Assembly: GCF_016598485.1 (NCBI RefSeq) | Contig: NZ_JAEMUW010000005.1 | Span: 186,001 to 250,000, forward strand | DNA length: 64,000 bases | Origin: Micromonospora coerulea | GTDB taxonomy: Bacteria; Actinomycetota; Actinomycetes; Mycobacteriales; Micromonosporaceae | Direction: 5' to 3' | Part shown: piece after piece, positions 51,014-60,319 of the stretch | Layout: every line of letters begins with the position of its first letter | How positions within the stretch are numbered: the first letter of the stretch is position 1 | Position numbers and translations under genes: made by a program | The notes under the pieces: generated by a model | What the model was told of the DNA's origin: nothing | The model's input: the letters and a program-made list of their open reading frames with translations, nothing else | Databases searched by the model: none

Positions 51014-51535
51014 TCAGGCGCCCTTGCTGGTGAGCAGCTTCGCGATGCGGGCGAAACCGGCGCGCACCTCGGCCTCGCTCGGCGCGGTGACGGGCTCCGG
51101 CTCCGGCTGCCGCTCGGCGGCCAGCTCCAGCTCCTCGTCGAGGGTGTCCTCGAAGTCGCCGTAGAGGTCTGCCGCGTCGATCCGGGCCGCCTCGTCCTCC
51201 GCCGCGATCTGCGCGGCGGCGATCTCGCCCCGGATCTCCTCCGCGGACAGCGCCGGCAGCAGCGGCTCCACCACCGCCATCAGCTGCTCCTCCGCGACCA
51301 CCGCCTCGGCCAGGGCCAGCGCGTGCGGGCGCTCGTACGGCCCGCAGACCACCGGCTCCCACTCGTCGACGTCGCCGAGCGGGCCGAAGGTGATGATCCA
51401 CGGCAGGCCGAGCATCGGCGAGTCGTCCGGCAGGTCCAGTGTCACGAGTGCCCCCACGGGCTCATCATGGTCGCTCCCGCCGCGAACGTGGGCGTCATTC
51501 GGCTCAACTGCCGCCGCTCCCGATGTCGCCCGCAT
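51014..51535 (-). CDS. Conserved protein of unknown function
   Basis: 173 residues with an uncertain start; the first 30 residues look poorly conserved and an in-frame GTG near LVTLDLPDD could be used. The middle has LPWIITFGPLGDVDEWEPVVCGPYERPHALALAEAVVAEEQLMAVVEPLLP, and the rest is acidic and helical (EIRGEIAAAQIAAEDEAARID, DFEDTLDEELELAAE). No membrane segment or known motif is seen. It begins 9 bases before the GntR stop on the same strand, in the order YihY-GntR-this gene, so it may be co-transcribed with them. Confidence 0.7.
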   Translation of the reverse strand: MRATSGAAAVEPNDAHVRGGSDHDEPVGALVTLDLPDDSPMLGLPWIITFGPLGDVDEWEPVVCGPYERPHALALAEAVVAEEQLMAVVEPLLPALSAEEIRGEIAAAQIAAEDEAARIDAADLYGDFEDTLDEELELAAERQPEPEPVTAPSEAEVRAGFARIAKLLTSKGA

Positions 51536-51544
51536 GACATGCCC

Positions 51545-51910
51545 TCACGATCCGCCGGCGTCGAGCGCGGCGCGGACCAGGGCGAGCGCCCGGTCCGGCG
51601 GGACGCCCAGCCGCCGCGCCTCGACGGCGTACTCCGCCGCCGCGCGGTGCAGCCGGTCGGTCGCGTCGTCGCGCCCGGGCGCCACCACGGTGCCGTGCCG
51701 GCCCCGGGTCTCCACCAGCCCGGCCGCCTCCAGCTCCCGGTACGCCCGGGCCACCGTGTTCACCGCCAGGCCCAGGTCGGTGGCGAGCTGCCGGACGGCA
51801 GGCAGCCGGGTGCCGACCGGCAGCCGGCCGTCCCCGATCATGCCGGCGAGCTGCCCACGCACCTGCTCGTACGGCGGCACCGCCGAGGTCTGGTCGATCC
51901 GGATCCGCAT
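51545..51910 (-). CDS. GntR-family regulator, YtrA type
   Basis: 121 residues. The winged helix PPYEQVRGQLAGMIGDGRLPVGTRLPAVRQLATDLGLAVNTVARAYRELEAAGLVETRGRHGTVV covers residues 12-77, followed by a short helical tail of about 40 residues as in the YtrA subfamily, which usually controls neighbouring ABC transporters. None is adjacent here. The ATG lies 1 base after the YihY stop, so it is translated with that membrane protein. Confidence 0.9.
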   Translation of the reverse strand: MRIRIDQTSAVPPYEQVRGQLAGMIGDGRLPVGTRLPAVRQLATDLGLAVNTVARAYRELEAAGLVETRGRHGTVVAPGRDDATDRLHRAAAEYAVEARRLGVPPDRALALVRAALDAGGS

Positions 51911-51911
51911 G

Positions 51912-52850
51912 TCAGCCCGCTCCTCCCGGCGTACCCGGATCGGTCTCCTCGTCGACCTCCACGTCCACCTCCGCCGCCGAGGGGCCGTCCGCCAGGTCGA
52001 CCACCCGGCCGTACCGGCTGGTGGCGGCCAGGGCCGCGCCGAAGAGCACCAGCTGGTTGAGCAGGTAGAGATAGAGCAGCAGCCCGACCGCGGTCGCCAC
52101 CACGGTGTACGCGGGGTTCCGCTCGGTCCGTACCACGTAGTAGCGCCCGACCGTGTTGAGCAGGGTGATGCCGACCGCGACCGCCAGGACGACCGGCCGC
52201 AGCCGGCGGCGGCTCATCCGCAGCCGGGGCACCGCCACCAGCAGCGCGGTGGCCAGCACTGCGTTGACCAGGACACTGAACACCGCGCTGATCGTGGTCA
52301 GCCCCACCGACCCCGTGCTGCGCAGCAGGAAGCGCAGCAGCGACTCCAGCGCGTCGACGGCGGCCACCGAGAGGCCGAGCATCACGAAGACCGCCACCAG
52401 CACGCCCAGGTCGACCAGGCGGCGAACCACCAGGTTGCCCGGTTGCTGGTTGAAGCCGTACATCAGCCGCTGCGAGGAGCGGATCGCCTCCACCCAGCCG
52501 ATCCCGGTGAAGACCAGGATGACCAGGCCGATCACCCCGACGGTGTTGCTGCTCTGCGCGATCTGCTGCGCGTCGAGGAAGGGCAGGTTCTCCTTGAGGA
52601 AGTCCCCCGCGGCCCTGCTGACCTCGTCGTTGTCCTGCAGGATCGCGCCGAAGATCCAGTAGCCGACCAGGGCCAGCGCGAAGACCGCGAAGAAGCCGTA
52701 GTAGGCGATCGCCGCCGCGAGCCGGCCGCCCAGCACGTCGCCGTAGAGCGTCCCGGCCCGCCACAGGTGGTCGAAGAGCGTCGAGCGCCGCCGCGCCGCG
52801 TCCACCCGGCGGCCGAGGGCCTCCTCGATCCGGCCGATCGCGTTCACCAC
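51912..52850 (-). CDS. YihY/BrkB-family membrane protein
   Basis: 312 residues with six hydrophobic helices. LAAAIAYYGFFAVFALALVGYWIFGAIL, the conserved LPFLDAQQIAQSSNT region, ALLVAVPRLRMSRRRL and LYLYLLNQLVLFGAALAA agree with the YihY/BrkB family, once called RNase BN and now mostly of unclear function. A hydrophilic N-terminus of about 45 residues and an acidic tail (EVDVEVDEETDPG) are cytosolic. It lies downstream of trpS and the RNA-ligase-like gene on the same strand, a neighbourhood I recall from other actinobacteria. Confidence 0.9.
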   Translation of the reverse strand: MVNAIGRIEEALGRRVDAARRRSTLFDHLWRAGTLYGDVLGGRLAAAIAYYGFFAVFALALVGYWIFGAILQDNDEVSRAAGDFLKENLPFLDAQQIAQSSNTVGVIGLVILVFTGIGWVEAIRSSQRLMYGFNQQPGNLVVRRLVDLGVLVAVFVMLGLSVAAVDALESLLRFLLRSTGSVGLTTISAVFSVLVNAVLATALLVAVPRLRMSRRRLRPVVLAVAVGITLLNTVGRYYVVRTERNPAYTVVATAVGLLLYLYLLNQLVLFGAALAATSRYGRVVDLADGPSAAEVDVEVDEETDPGTPGGAG

Positions 52851-52904
52851 GTCATCCTCGCCGATCCTGCTGGGAGGCGAGGGCAGCCCGGCCGCGCGCT
52901 CAGC

Positions 52905-53489
52905 TCAGCCGCCGAGCCGGAAGTCCCGGCGGGGCTGCCACCGGGTCAGCCCGCTGTGCGAGAAGAGGGTGAACGCCTCCACCTCGAAGAGCGCGGAGAA
53001 GTCGGCCAGGTCCTCGTACGCCCGGTCCAGCGCCTCCGGCGCGACGTCCTGCGCCACCGTGACGTGCGGGTGGTACGGGAAACGGGCCTCCCGGTGCAGC
53101 TCGGGTGCCGCCCGGATCGCGGCGGCCAGCAGCTCGCACTCGCTGATCCCGGCCGCCACCGCCACGAAGACCACCTGGGTGACCGGCCGGAAGGTGCCGG
53201 TGCCCCGCAGGTGCAGGGTGAACGGCAGGTGGGCGGTGGCCACCTCGGCCAGGTGCTTCTCCACCGCGGGCAGCGCGGCCACCGGGATCTCGGTGGGCCC
53301 GAGCAGCGTCACGTGGGCCGGGACGGCCTGCGGGTCACCGGCCTCGACCCGGCGGCGGGTCAGCATCCCGCCCCACGGCTCGGGGATGTCCACCGCGATC
53401 CCGATCTGGATGGTGTCGCCGGCGTCCGGCTCCCCGTCCCTGCGATCCACGCTCCGCGCCACCCCTCCGGCCACCGACTGCGTCCCCAC
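52905..53489 (-). CDS. 2'-5' RNA ligase/2H phosphoesterase family protein
   Basis: 194 residues starting at a GTG. The two HxT motifs of the 2H superfamily are present: AHVTLLGPTEIP and PHVTVAQD. Members ligate or hydrolyse 2',5'- or cyclic phosphodiesters; the native substrate of the bacterial enzymes is mostly unknown. The first 30 residues are probably disordered, and a start near IQIGIAVDIPEPW is possible. It begins 21 bases after trpS, so it is probably in the same operon. Confidence 0.88.
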   Translation of the reverse strand: MGTQSVAGGVARSVDRRDGEPDAGDTIQIGIAVDIPEPWGGMLTRRRVEAGDPQAVPAHVTLLGPTEIPVAALPAVEKHLAEVATAHLPFTLHLRGTGTFRPVTQVVFVAVAAGISECELLAAAIRAAPELHREARFPYHPHVTVAQDVAPEALDRAYEDLADFSALFEVEAFTLFSHSGLTRWQPRRDFRLGG

Positions 53490-53510
53490 CCGTTCCGTCG
53501 CGCCGGGCCG

Positions 53511-54569
<1,059 letters not shown>

Positions 54570-55595
54570 TCATGACGGGCCGGCCGGTCGGCTCTCGGCA
54601 GCCGCCACCGGGGCGGTGACCTCGCGCCGCTGCTCGGGCAGGCGCGCCGGAGAGACCGCGAGCCGGGCCACCCGCCGCCCGTCGAGGGCCAGCACCCGGA
54701 GCAGCCAACCCTCCGGCGGGTCCGCCGGGTCGGGAGCGGCGGCGCCATCCGGACCGGCGGTCACCGGCACCTCGTCCCCGGCGACCGGCAGCCGGCCCAG
54801 GGCGGCCATCACGAAGCCGCCGACCGTCTCGTACGGCCCGGCGGGCAGCGGCACGCCGGTGCGCTCGGCGAAGTCGGCCAGGTTGAGCCGCCCGTCGACG
54901 ACGGCGGGCAGGCCGGCATGGGCCGGGTCGGGCGGGCTGTCGTACTCGTCGTGGATCTCGCCGACCAACTCCTCGATCAGGTCCTCGCAGGTGACGATGC
55001 CGGCGGTGCCGCCGTACTCGTCGACGACCACGGCGAGGTGGTGGCCCTCGCGGCGCATCTCGGTCAGCGCGGCCAGCACCCGCTTGCTGCCGGGCAGCTG
55101 CTTCACCTCCCGGGTCAGCTCGCCGACCGTGGTGCACGGGTCGCGGTCCGGGCGGAGCAGCACGTCGCGCAGGTGGACGAAGCCGACCACGTCGTCGTGG
55201 GTGCCGTCGACCACCGGGTACCGGGTGTGCGTCTCGGCCCGGACGACGCGTTCCGCCTCGGCAATGGTGAGCCGGGCGGAGAGGAAGACGACCTCGGTGC
55301 GGGGCATCATCACCTCGCGGACCAGGCTCGCCCCGGCCACCAGCACCTCGTCGATGATCCGGCGTTCGTCCGGGTCGAGCAGGGTGTTGGCGGCGACCAG
55401 GTCGCGCAGCTCCGCCTCGCTGATCCGCTCCCGGCCGGCGGTGGGGCTGGCCCCGAGCAGGTCGGTGACGAGGCGGGTGGCGCCGTCGGCGGCGCGGACC
55501 ACGAGCCGGGCGACGGTCCGGGCGAGCGGCCCGGGTTCGCGGCGGGACCGCCCCGGCGGTCGTCGCCGGGGCCCGGGACCACCCGCTTCCCGCAT
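54570..55595 (-). CDS. CorC/HlyC-type protein with paired CBS domains
   Basis: 341 residues. Two CBS motifs (VREVMMPRTEVVFLSA and KQLPGSKRVLAALTEMRREGHHLAVVVDEYGGTAGIVTCEDLIEELVGEI) are followed by a CorC_HlyC domain (LPAVVDGRLNLADFAERTGVPLP, ETVGGFVMAALGRLP). The membrane DUF21 domain found in most actinobacterial homologues is missing, so this is a cytosolic CorC-like form, perhaps linked to Mg/Co efflux or adenine-nucleotide sensing. TACGAT (55608-55603) ends 7 bases before the ATG, suggesting a leaderless start. Confidence 0.88.
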   Translation of the reverse strand: MREAGGPGPRRRPPGRSRREPGPLARTVARLVVRAADGATRLVTDLLGASPTAGRERISEAELRDLVAANTLLDPDERRIIDEVLVAGASLVREVMMPRTEVVFLSARLTIAEAERVVRAETHTRYPVVDGTHDDVVGFVHLRDVLLRPDRDPCTTVGELTREVKQLPGSKRVLAALTEMRREGHHLAVVVDEYGGTAGIVTCEDLIEELVGEIHDEYDSPPDPAHAGLPAVVDGRLNLADFAERTGVPLPAGPYETVGGFVMAALGRLPVAGDEVPVTAGPDGAAAPDPADPPEGWLLRVLALDGRRVARLAVSPARLPEQRREVTAPVAAAESRPAGPS

Positions 55596-55602
55596 GACAA
55601 GG

Positions 55603-55608
55603 ATCGTA
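55603..55608 (-). promoter_or_regulatory. Candidate leaderless -10 box of the CBS-domain gene
   Basis: TACGAT on the minus strand ends 7 bases before the ATG at 55595, and no ribosome binding site is present. Confidence 0.45.
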
Positions 55609-55767
55609 GACAGCGTCGGCCGTGCACCCGCGCCTATGTTCGGATCTGTTCAATCATGGCGGAACGTGGTGGAATAGCGGCTGGGCACGCGGAGCGCGGG
55701 CACCGCCGGCGGCCGTAGGGTGCTCACGAACGGCCGCTGCAGGGCGGCCAGGCAGGAGGAACCTGAC

Positions 55768-56751
55768 GTGAAACTGCTCGTCACCGGAGGCGCCGGCTAC
55801 ATCGGCAGCGTGGTGACCCGGATGCTGCTGGACAACGGCCACGACGTGACCGTCCTGGACGACCTGCGGACCGGCCACCGGGAGGCCCTCGCCCCCGAGG
55901 CGACCCACGTCGACCTGCCGATCCACGAGGCGGCCCGGGTGCTCACCCCGGACGCCGGCTTCGAGGGTGTGCTGCACTTCGCGGCGCTGATCGCCGCCGG
56001 CGAGTCGATGGTCAAGCCCGAGCTGTACTGGCACAACAACACGATCGGCTCGCTCGCCCTGATCGACGCGGTCCGGGCCGCGCGGGTGCCCCGCCTGGTC
56101 TTCTCCTCCACCGCCGCCGTCTACGGCAACCCCACCGAGCTGCCCATCCCGGAGACCGCCGTCAAGGCCCCCACCAACACGTACGGGGCCACCAAGCTGG
56201 CCGTCGACATGGCGCTCACCTCCGAGGCGATCGCGCACGACCTGGCCGCGGTCTCGCTGCGCTACTTCAACGTGGCCGGGGCGTACCTGCACGGCGGCCG
56301 GGCGATCGGCGAGCGGCACGATCCCGAGACCCACCTGATCCCGATCGCGCTCGACGTCGCCGCCGGCCGGCGGGAGAAGCTCCAACTCTTCGGTGACGAC
56401 TACCCCACCGTCGACGGCACCTGCGTGCGCGACTACATCCACGTCGAGGACCTGGCCCGCGCCCACCTGCTCGCACTGACCGCCGCGACGCCCGGCCGGC
56501 ACCGGATCTACAACCTGGGCAACGGCAACGGCTTCACCAACCGGCAGGTCGTCGACGTGGTCCGCGAGGTCACCGGCCACCCGCTGCCGGTCGAGGTGGC
56601 GCCGCGCCGCGAGGGCGACCCCGCCGAACTGGTCGCCTCCTCCGCGCTGGCCCGCGAGGAGCTGGGCTGGGTGCCGGCGAAGCCCACCCTGCACGACATG
56701 GTCGGCGACGCCTGGGCCTTCTACCGCGCCCACGTTCTGGAGCAGCGATGA
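55768..56751 (+). CDS. galE: UDP-glucose 4-epimerase
   Basis: 327 residues from the GTG at 55768, which follows AGGAGGA. N-terminal NAD motif TGGAGYIGS, catalytic Tyr/Lys pair in NTYGATKLAVDM, FSSTAAVYGNP and YNLGNGNGFTN match GalE. The enzyme interconverts UDP-galactose and UDP-glucose. An in-frame opening 48 bases earlier lacks a ribosome binding site. It overlaps galK by ATGA, so the two Leloir-pathway genes are coupled; galT is not in view. Confidence 0.95.
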   Translation: MKLLVTGGAGYIGSVVTRMLLDNGHDVTVLDDLRTGHREALAPEATHVDLPIHEAARVLTPDAGFEGVLHFAALIAAGESMVKPELYWHNNTIGSLALIDAVRAARVPRLVFSSTAAVYGNPTELPIPETAVKAPTNTYGATKLAVDMALTSEAIAHDLAAVSLRYFNVAGAYLHGGRAIGERHDPETHLIPIALDVAAGRREKLQLFGDDYPTVDGTCVRDYIHVEDLARAHLLALTAATPGRHRIYNLGNGNGFTNRQVVDVVREVTGHPLPVEVAPRREGDPAELVASSALAREELGWVPAKPTLHDMVGDAWAFYRAHVLEQR

Positions 56752-57926
56752 TCGAGTCCGACACCTCCGTCGGTGCCGTCGCGGAGCGCTCCACCGCCGG
56801 CTTCCGTCAGGTGTACGGGGCCGAGCCCGCGGGCCGCTGGGCGGCTCCCGGGCGGGTCAACCTGATCGGGGAGCACACCGACTACAACGACGGCTTCGTG
56901 CTGCCGTTCGCGCTGCCGCTGCGTACCGTGGTGGCCGCCGCGCCCGGCGACGACGAGCGTTGGACGGTCTGGTCGGAGCTCTCCGACGGCCCGGTCGACT
57001 TCGGCGCCGCCGAGGCCGACTCGCCCGGCCGGGTCACCGGCTGGGCCGCCTATGTCGCCGGGGTGGTCTGGGCGCTGCGGGCCGCCGGACACCGGGTGCC
57101 CGGCGCCCGGCTGGCCATCGCCTCCGACGTGCCGGTCGGCTCCGGGCTGTCCTCCTCGGCGGCCATCGAGGCGGCGGTGCTCGCCGCCCTGGTCGACCTG
57201 GGCGGGCTGGACCTCCCCGCCGACCAGCGACCCCGGCTCGCCCAGCGCGCCGAGAACGACTACGTCGGCGCGCCCACCGGGATCATGGACCAGTCCGCGG
57301 TGATCCGCTGCCGGCAGGGGCACGCCCTCTTCCTGGACTGCCGCAGCGAGTCCGTCGAGCACATCCCGTTCGACCTGGACGCCGCCGGGCTGGCCGTGCT
57401 GGTCGTGGACAGCCGCGCCCCGCACCGGCACGCCGACGGCGAGTACGCCTCCCGCCGGAAGTCCTGCGAGCGGGCCGCCGCGCAGCTCGGGGTGCCGGCG
57501 CTGCGGGACGTCTCCCCCGACGACCTGGCCGCCGCGCTGGACCGGCTCGACGACGACGAGACCCGCCGCCGGGTACGGCACGTGGTCACCGAGGACCAGC
57601 GGGTGCTCGACACCGTGAAGCTGCTGCGCGCCGGCCGGATCCGGGACATCGGACCGCTGCTGACCGCGTCGCACGCGTCGATGCGCGACGACTTCGAGAT
57701 CACCGTGCCGGAGATCGACACCGCGGTCGACGCGGCGCTGGCCGCCGGGGCGTACGGGGCCCGGATGACCGGCGGCGGCTTCGGCGGCTGCGTCCTCGCC
57801 CTGGTCGACGCCGACCGCGCCGACGCCGTGGCGCGCGCCGTCGCCGAGGCGTACGCCGAGCGCGGCTTCACCGCCCCCGGCACGCTGACCGTTCTCCCCG
57901 CCCCCGGCGCCGGCCGCCTGACCTGA
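56748..57926 (+). CDS. galK: Galactokinase
   Basis: 392 residues. The galactokinase signature PGRVNLIGEHTDYNDGFVLPFALP lies near residue 30, the ATP-binding SGLSSSAAIEAAVLAAL near 135, and GGGFGGCVLAL near 345. It phosphorylates galactose to galactose 1-phosphate in the cytoplasm. The ATG overlaps the galE stop by four bases. A run of ten C residues and a strong hairpin follow the stop codon. Confidence 0.95.
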   Translation: MIESDTSVGAVAERSTAGFRQVYGAEPAGRWAAPGRVNLIGEHTDYNDGFVLPFALPLRTVVAAAPGDDERWTVWSELSDGPVDFGAAEADSPGRVTGWAAYVAGVVWALRAAGHRVPGARLAIASDVPVGSGLSSSAAIEAAVLAALVDLGGLDLPADQRPRLAQRAENDYVGAPTGIMDQSAVIRCRQGHALFLDCRSESVEHIPFDLDAAGLAVLVVDSRAPHRHADGEYASRRKSCERAAAQLGVPALRDVSPDDLAAALDRLDDDETRRRVRHVVTEDQRVLDTVKLLRAGRIRDIGPLLTASHASMRDDFEITVPEIDTAVDAALAAGAYGARMTGGGFGGCVLALVDADRADAVARAVAEAYAERGFTAPGTLTVLPAPGAGRLT

Positions 57927-57949
57927 CCCCCCCCCCACGCGCCCTGTTA

Positions 57950-57994
57950 CACGGAAGAGTGGCTGTCCGCGCTCGGACAGCCACTCTTTCCGTG
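57950..57994. terminator. Long hairpin between convergent galK and cysN
   Basis: CACGGAAGAGTGGCTGTCCG (57950-57969) pairs with 57974-57994 around the loop CGCT, with a single bulged T. The stem of about 20 bp lies 23 bases after the galK stop and 30 bases beyond the cysN stop, so it probably terminates both. The A/T-containing stem is unlike the surrounding GC-rich hairpins and may be a dispersed repeat. Confidence 0.8.
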
Positions 57995-58024
57995 AATCTG
58001 CGCCTCGACCGCGCCGGGGATCGG

Positions 58025-59329
58025 TCAGCCGGCTTCGACGATCATGCCGGCGCCGACGGTGCGGTTGGTCGACTCGTCGATGATGACGAAACCGCCGGTG
58101 GTGCGGTTGCGCCGGTACTCGTCCGCCAGCAGCGGCACCGTCGTCCGCAGCCGGACCCGGCCGATCTCGTTCAGCCTCAGCTCACCGGCCGACTCGTCCC
58201 GGTGCAGCGAGTTGACGTCCAGCCGGTAGTGCAGGCCACGGACGATCGCCCGCGCCGAACGGGTGGTGTGCTTGATGGCGTACCGGCCGCCGACCTGGAG
58301 CGGGCGGCTCTCGTCCATCCAGCAGACCATCGCCTCGATGTCCTGCGCCACCGTCGGGGCGTTGTGCGGCCGGCAGATCATGTCGCCGCGCGAGATGTCG
58401 ATCTCGTCGGTCAGCCGCACCGTCACCGACATCGGCGGGAACGCCTCGTCCACCGGACCGTCCGCCGTCTCCACCGAGGCGATCCGACTGGTGAAGCCGG
58501 ACGGCAGCACCATCACCTCGTCGCCCGGCTTCAGCACCCCGGAGGCCACCTGGCCGGCGTAGCCCCGGTAGTCGGTGACCGTGGTGGACTGCGGCCGGAT
58601 CACGTACTGCACCGGAAACCGCACGTCGACCAGGTTGCGGTCGGACGCGATGTGCACCCGCTCCAGGTGGTGCAGCAGCGACGGCCCCTCGTACCAGGGC
58701 ATGTTCTCCGAGCGGGAGACGATGTTGTCGCCCCGCAGCGCGGAGATCGGCACCACGGTCAGGTCCGGCACGTCGAGCTTCGCGGCGAACGCGGTGAACT
58801 CGTCCGCGATCCGCTCGAACACCTCCTGCGACCAGTCGACCAGGTCCATCTTGTTGACGCAGAGGACCAGGTGCGGCACCCGCAGCAGCGAGCAGAGGAA
58901 GGCGTGCCGGCGGGACTGCTCCACCAGGCCCTTGCGGGCGTCCACCAGGATCAGCGCCAGGTCGGCGGTGGAGGCGCCGGTGACCATGTTCCGGGTGTAC
59001 TGGATGTGCCCCGGGGTGTCGGCGATGATGAACTTCCGCCGCGGGGTGGCGAAGTAGCGGTACGCCACGTCGATGGTGATGCCCTGCTCCCGCTCGGCCC
59101 GCAGGCCGTCGGTGAGCAGCGCCAGGTTGGTGTACTCGTCACCCCGGGCCGCGCTGACCGCCTCCACGGCGGCGAGCTGGTCGGTGAAGAGGGACTTCGT
59201 GTCGTACAGCAGCCGACCGATCAGGGTCGACTTGCCGTCGTCGACGCTGCCCGCGGTGGCGAACCGCAGCAGGTCCATCGGCCGGGCCGACGCGTCGACC
59301 TCGGCCGGCGCAAAGGTCTCGACGCTCAT
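58025..59329 (-). CDS. cysN: Sulfate adenylyltransferase GTPase subunit
   Basis: 434 residues. GTPase motifs are TAGSVDDGKSTLIGRLLYDTK near residue 29, DTPGHIQYTRNMVTGAS and CVNKMDL. With CysD it makes adenosine 5'-phosphosulfate from ATP and sulfate, driven by GTP hydrolysis. No C-terminal APS-kinase (CysC) domain is fused. Its ATG overlaps the cysD stop by one base (TGATG), so both subunits are translated together. Confidence 0.95.
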   Translation of the reverse strand: MSVETFAPAEVDASARPMDLLRFATAGSVDDGKSTLIGRLLYDTKSLFTDQLAAVEAVSAARGDEYTNLALLTDGLRAEREQGITIDVAYRYFATPRRKFIIADTPGHIQYTRNMVTGASTADLALILVDARKGLVEQSRRHAFLCSLLRVPHLVLCVNKMDLVDWSQEVFERIADEFTAFAAKLDVPDLTVVPISALRGDNIVSRSENMPWYEGPSLLHHLERVHIASDRNLVDVRFPVQYVIRPQSTTVTDYRGYAGQVASGVLKPGDEVMVLPSGFTSRIASVETADGPVDEAFPPMSVTVRLTDEIDISRGDMICRPHNAPTVAQDIEAMVCWMDESRPLQVGGRYAIKHTTRSARAIVRGLHYRLDVNSLHRDESAGELRLNEIGRVRLRTTVPLLADEYRRNRTTGGFVIIDESTNRTVGAGMIVEAG

Positions 59330-60240
59330 CAGAAGTAGCCCTCTCGCTTGCGGTCCTCCATGGCGGCCTCGCTGACCCGGTCGTCGCCGCGGGTCGCGCC
59401 GCGCTCGGTGATCCGGGTGGCGGCGACCTCCTCGATCACCTTCTCCACCGTGTCGGCGTCCGAGCGGACGGCCGCGGTGCAGGAGGCGTCACCCACCGTG
59501 CGGTACCGCACCTGCGCCTTGAACCGCTCCTCGCCCGCCCGCGGGCGGAAGAACTCGTTGACCGCGTACAGCATGCCGTCCCGCTCGATCACCTCGCGCT
59601 CGTGCGCGTAGTAGATCGACGGCAGCGGGATCCGCTCCCGGGCGATGTAGTGCCAGACGTCCAACTCGGTCCAGTTGGACAGCGGGAAGATCCGGATCGA
59701 CTCGCCCGGGTGGTGCCGGCCGTTGTAGAGCGACCAGAGCTCCGGCCGCTGGTTCTTCGGGTCCCACTGGCCGAACTCGTCGCGGAAGCTGAACACCCGC
59801 TCCTTGGCCCGGGCCTTCTCCTCGTCCCGGCGGGCACCGCCGAAGAGCGCGTCGAAGCGGTGCTTCTCCACCGCCTCGAGCAGCACCGGGGTCTGGATGC
59901 GGTTGCGGGTGCCGTCCGCCGCCTCGCGGACCATCCCCTTGGCCAGGGCCTCGGGCACGCTGGCCACGATCAGTTGCAGGCCCAGCTCGGTGACCCGCTG
60001 GTCGCGGTACTCCAGCACCTCGGGGAAGTTGTGCCCGGTGTCGACGTGCATCACCGGGAACGGGATGTTGGCCGGGGCGAAGGCCTTCTGGGCCAACCGG
60101 AGCATCACGATCGAGTCCTTGCCACCGGAGAAGAGCAGCACCGGGCGCTCCATCTCCGCGACCACCTCGCGCATCACGAAGATGCTCTCGGCCTCGAGCG
60201 CGTCGAGGTGCGAGACCTGGTACGCGGCGGGGGCGGTCAT
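59329..60240 (-). CDS. cysD: Sulfate adenylyltransferase small subunit
   Basis: 303 residues from the ATG at 60240; a longer upstream opening reads unlike the family and is rejected. The PP-loop LLFSGGKDSIVML lies near residue 30, followed by DTGHNFPEVLEYRD and KARAKERVFSFRDEFGQWDP. It is the ATP-sulfurylase half of the CysDN complex, activating sulfate for cysteine synthesis or sulfation. cysQ lies 80 bases upstream on the same strand; neither cysC nor cysH is in the window. Confidence 0.95.
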   Translation of the reverse strand: MTAPAAYQVSHLDALEAESIFVMREVVAEMERPVLLFSGGKDSIVMLRLAQKAFAPANIPFPVMHVDTGHNFPEVLEYRDQRVTELGLQLIVASVPEALAKGMVREAADGTRNRIQTPVLLEAVEKHRFDALFGGARRDEEKARAKERVFSFRDEFGQWDPKNQRPELWSLYNGRHHPGESIRIFPLSNWTELDVWHYIARERIPLPSIYYAHEREVIERDGMLYAVNEFFRPRAGEERFKAQVRYRTVGDASCTAAVRSDADTVEKVIEEVAATRITERGATRGDDRVSEAAMEDRKREGYF

Positions 60241-60319
60241 GACACGGCCTCGATTCGCTCGGATCCGCTCATGGGGATTCCAGACCTTTCCGGTCGGACA
60301 CGTGAGGAAGAACGACAGG

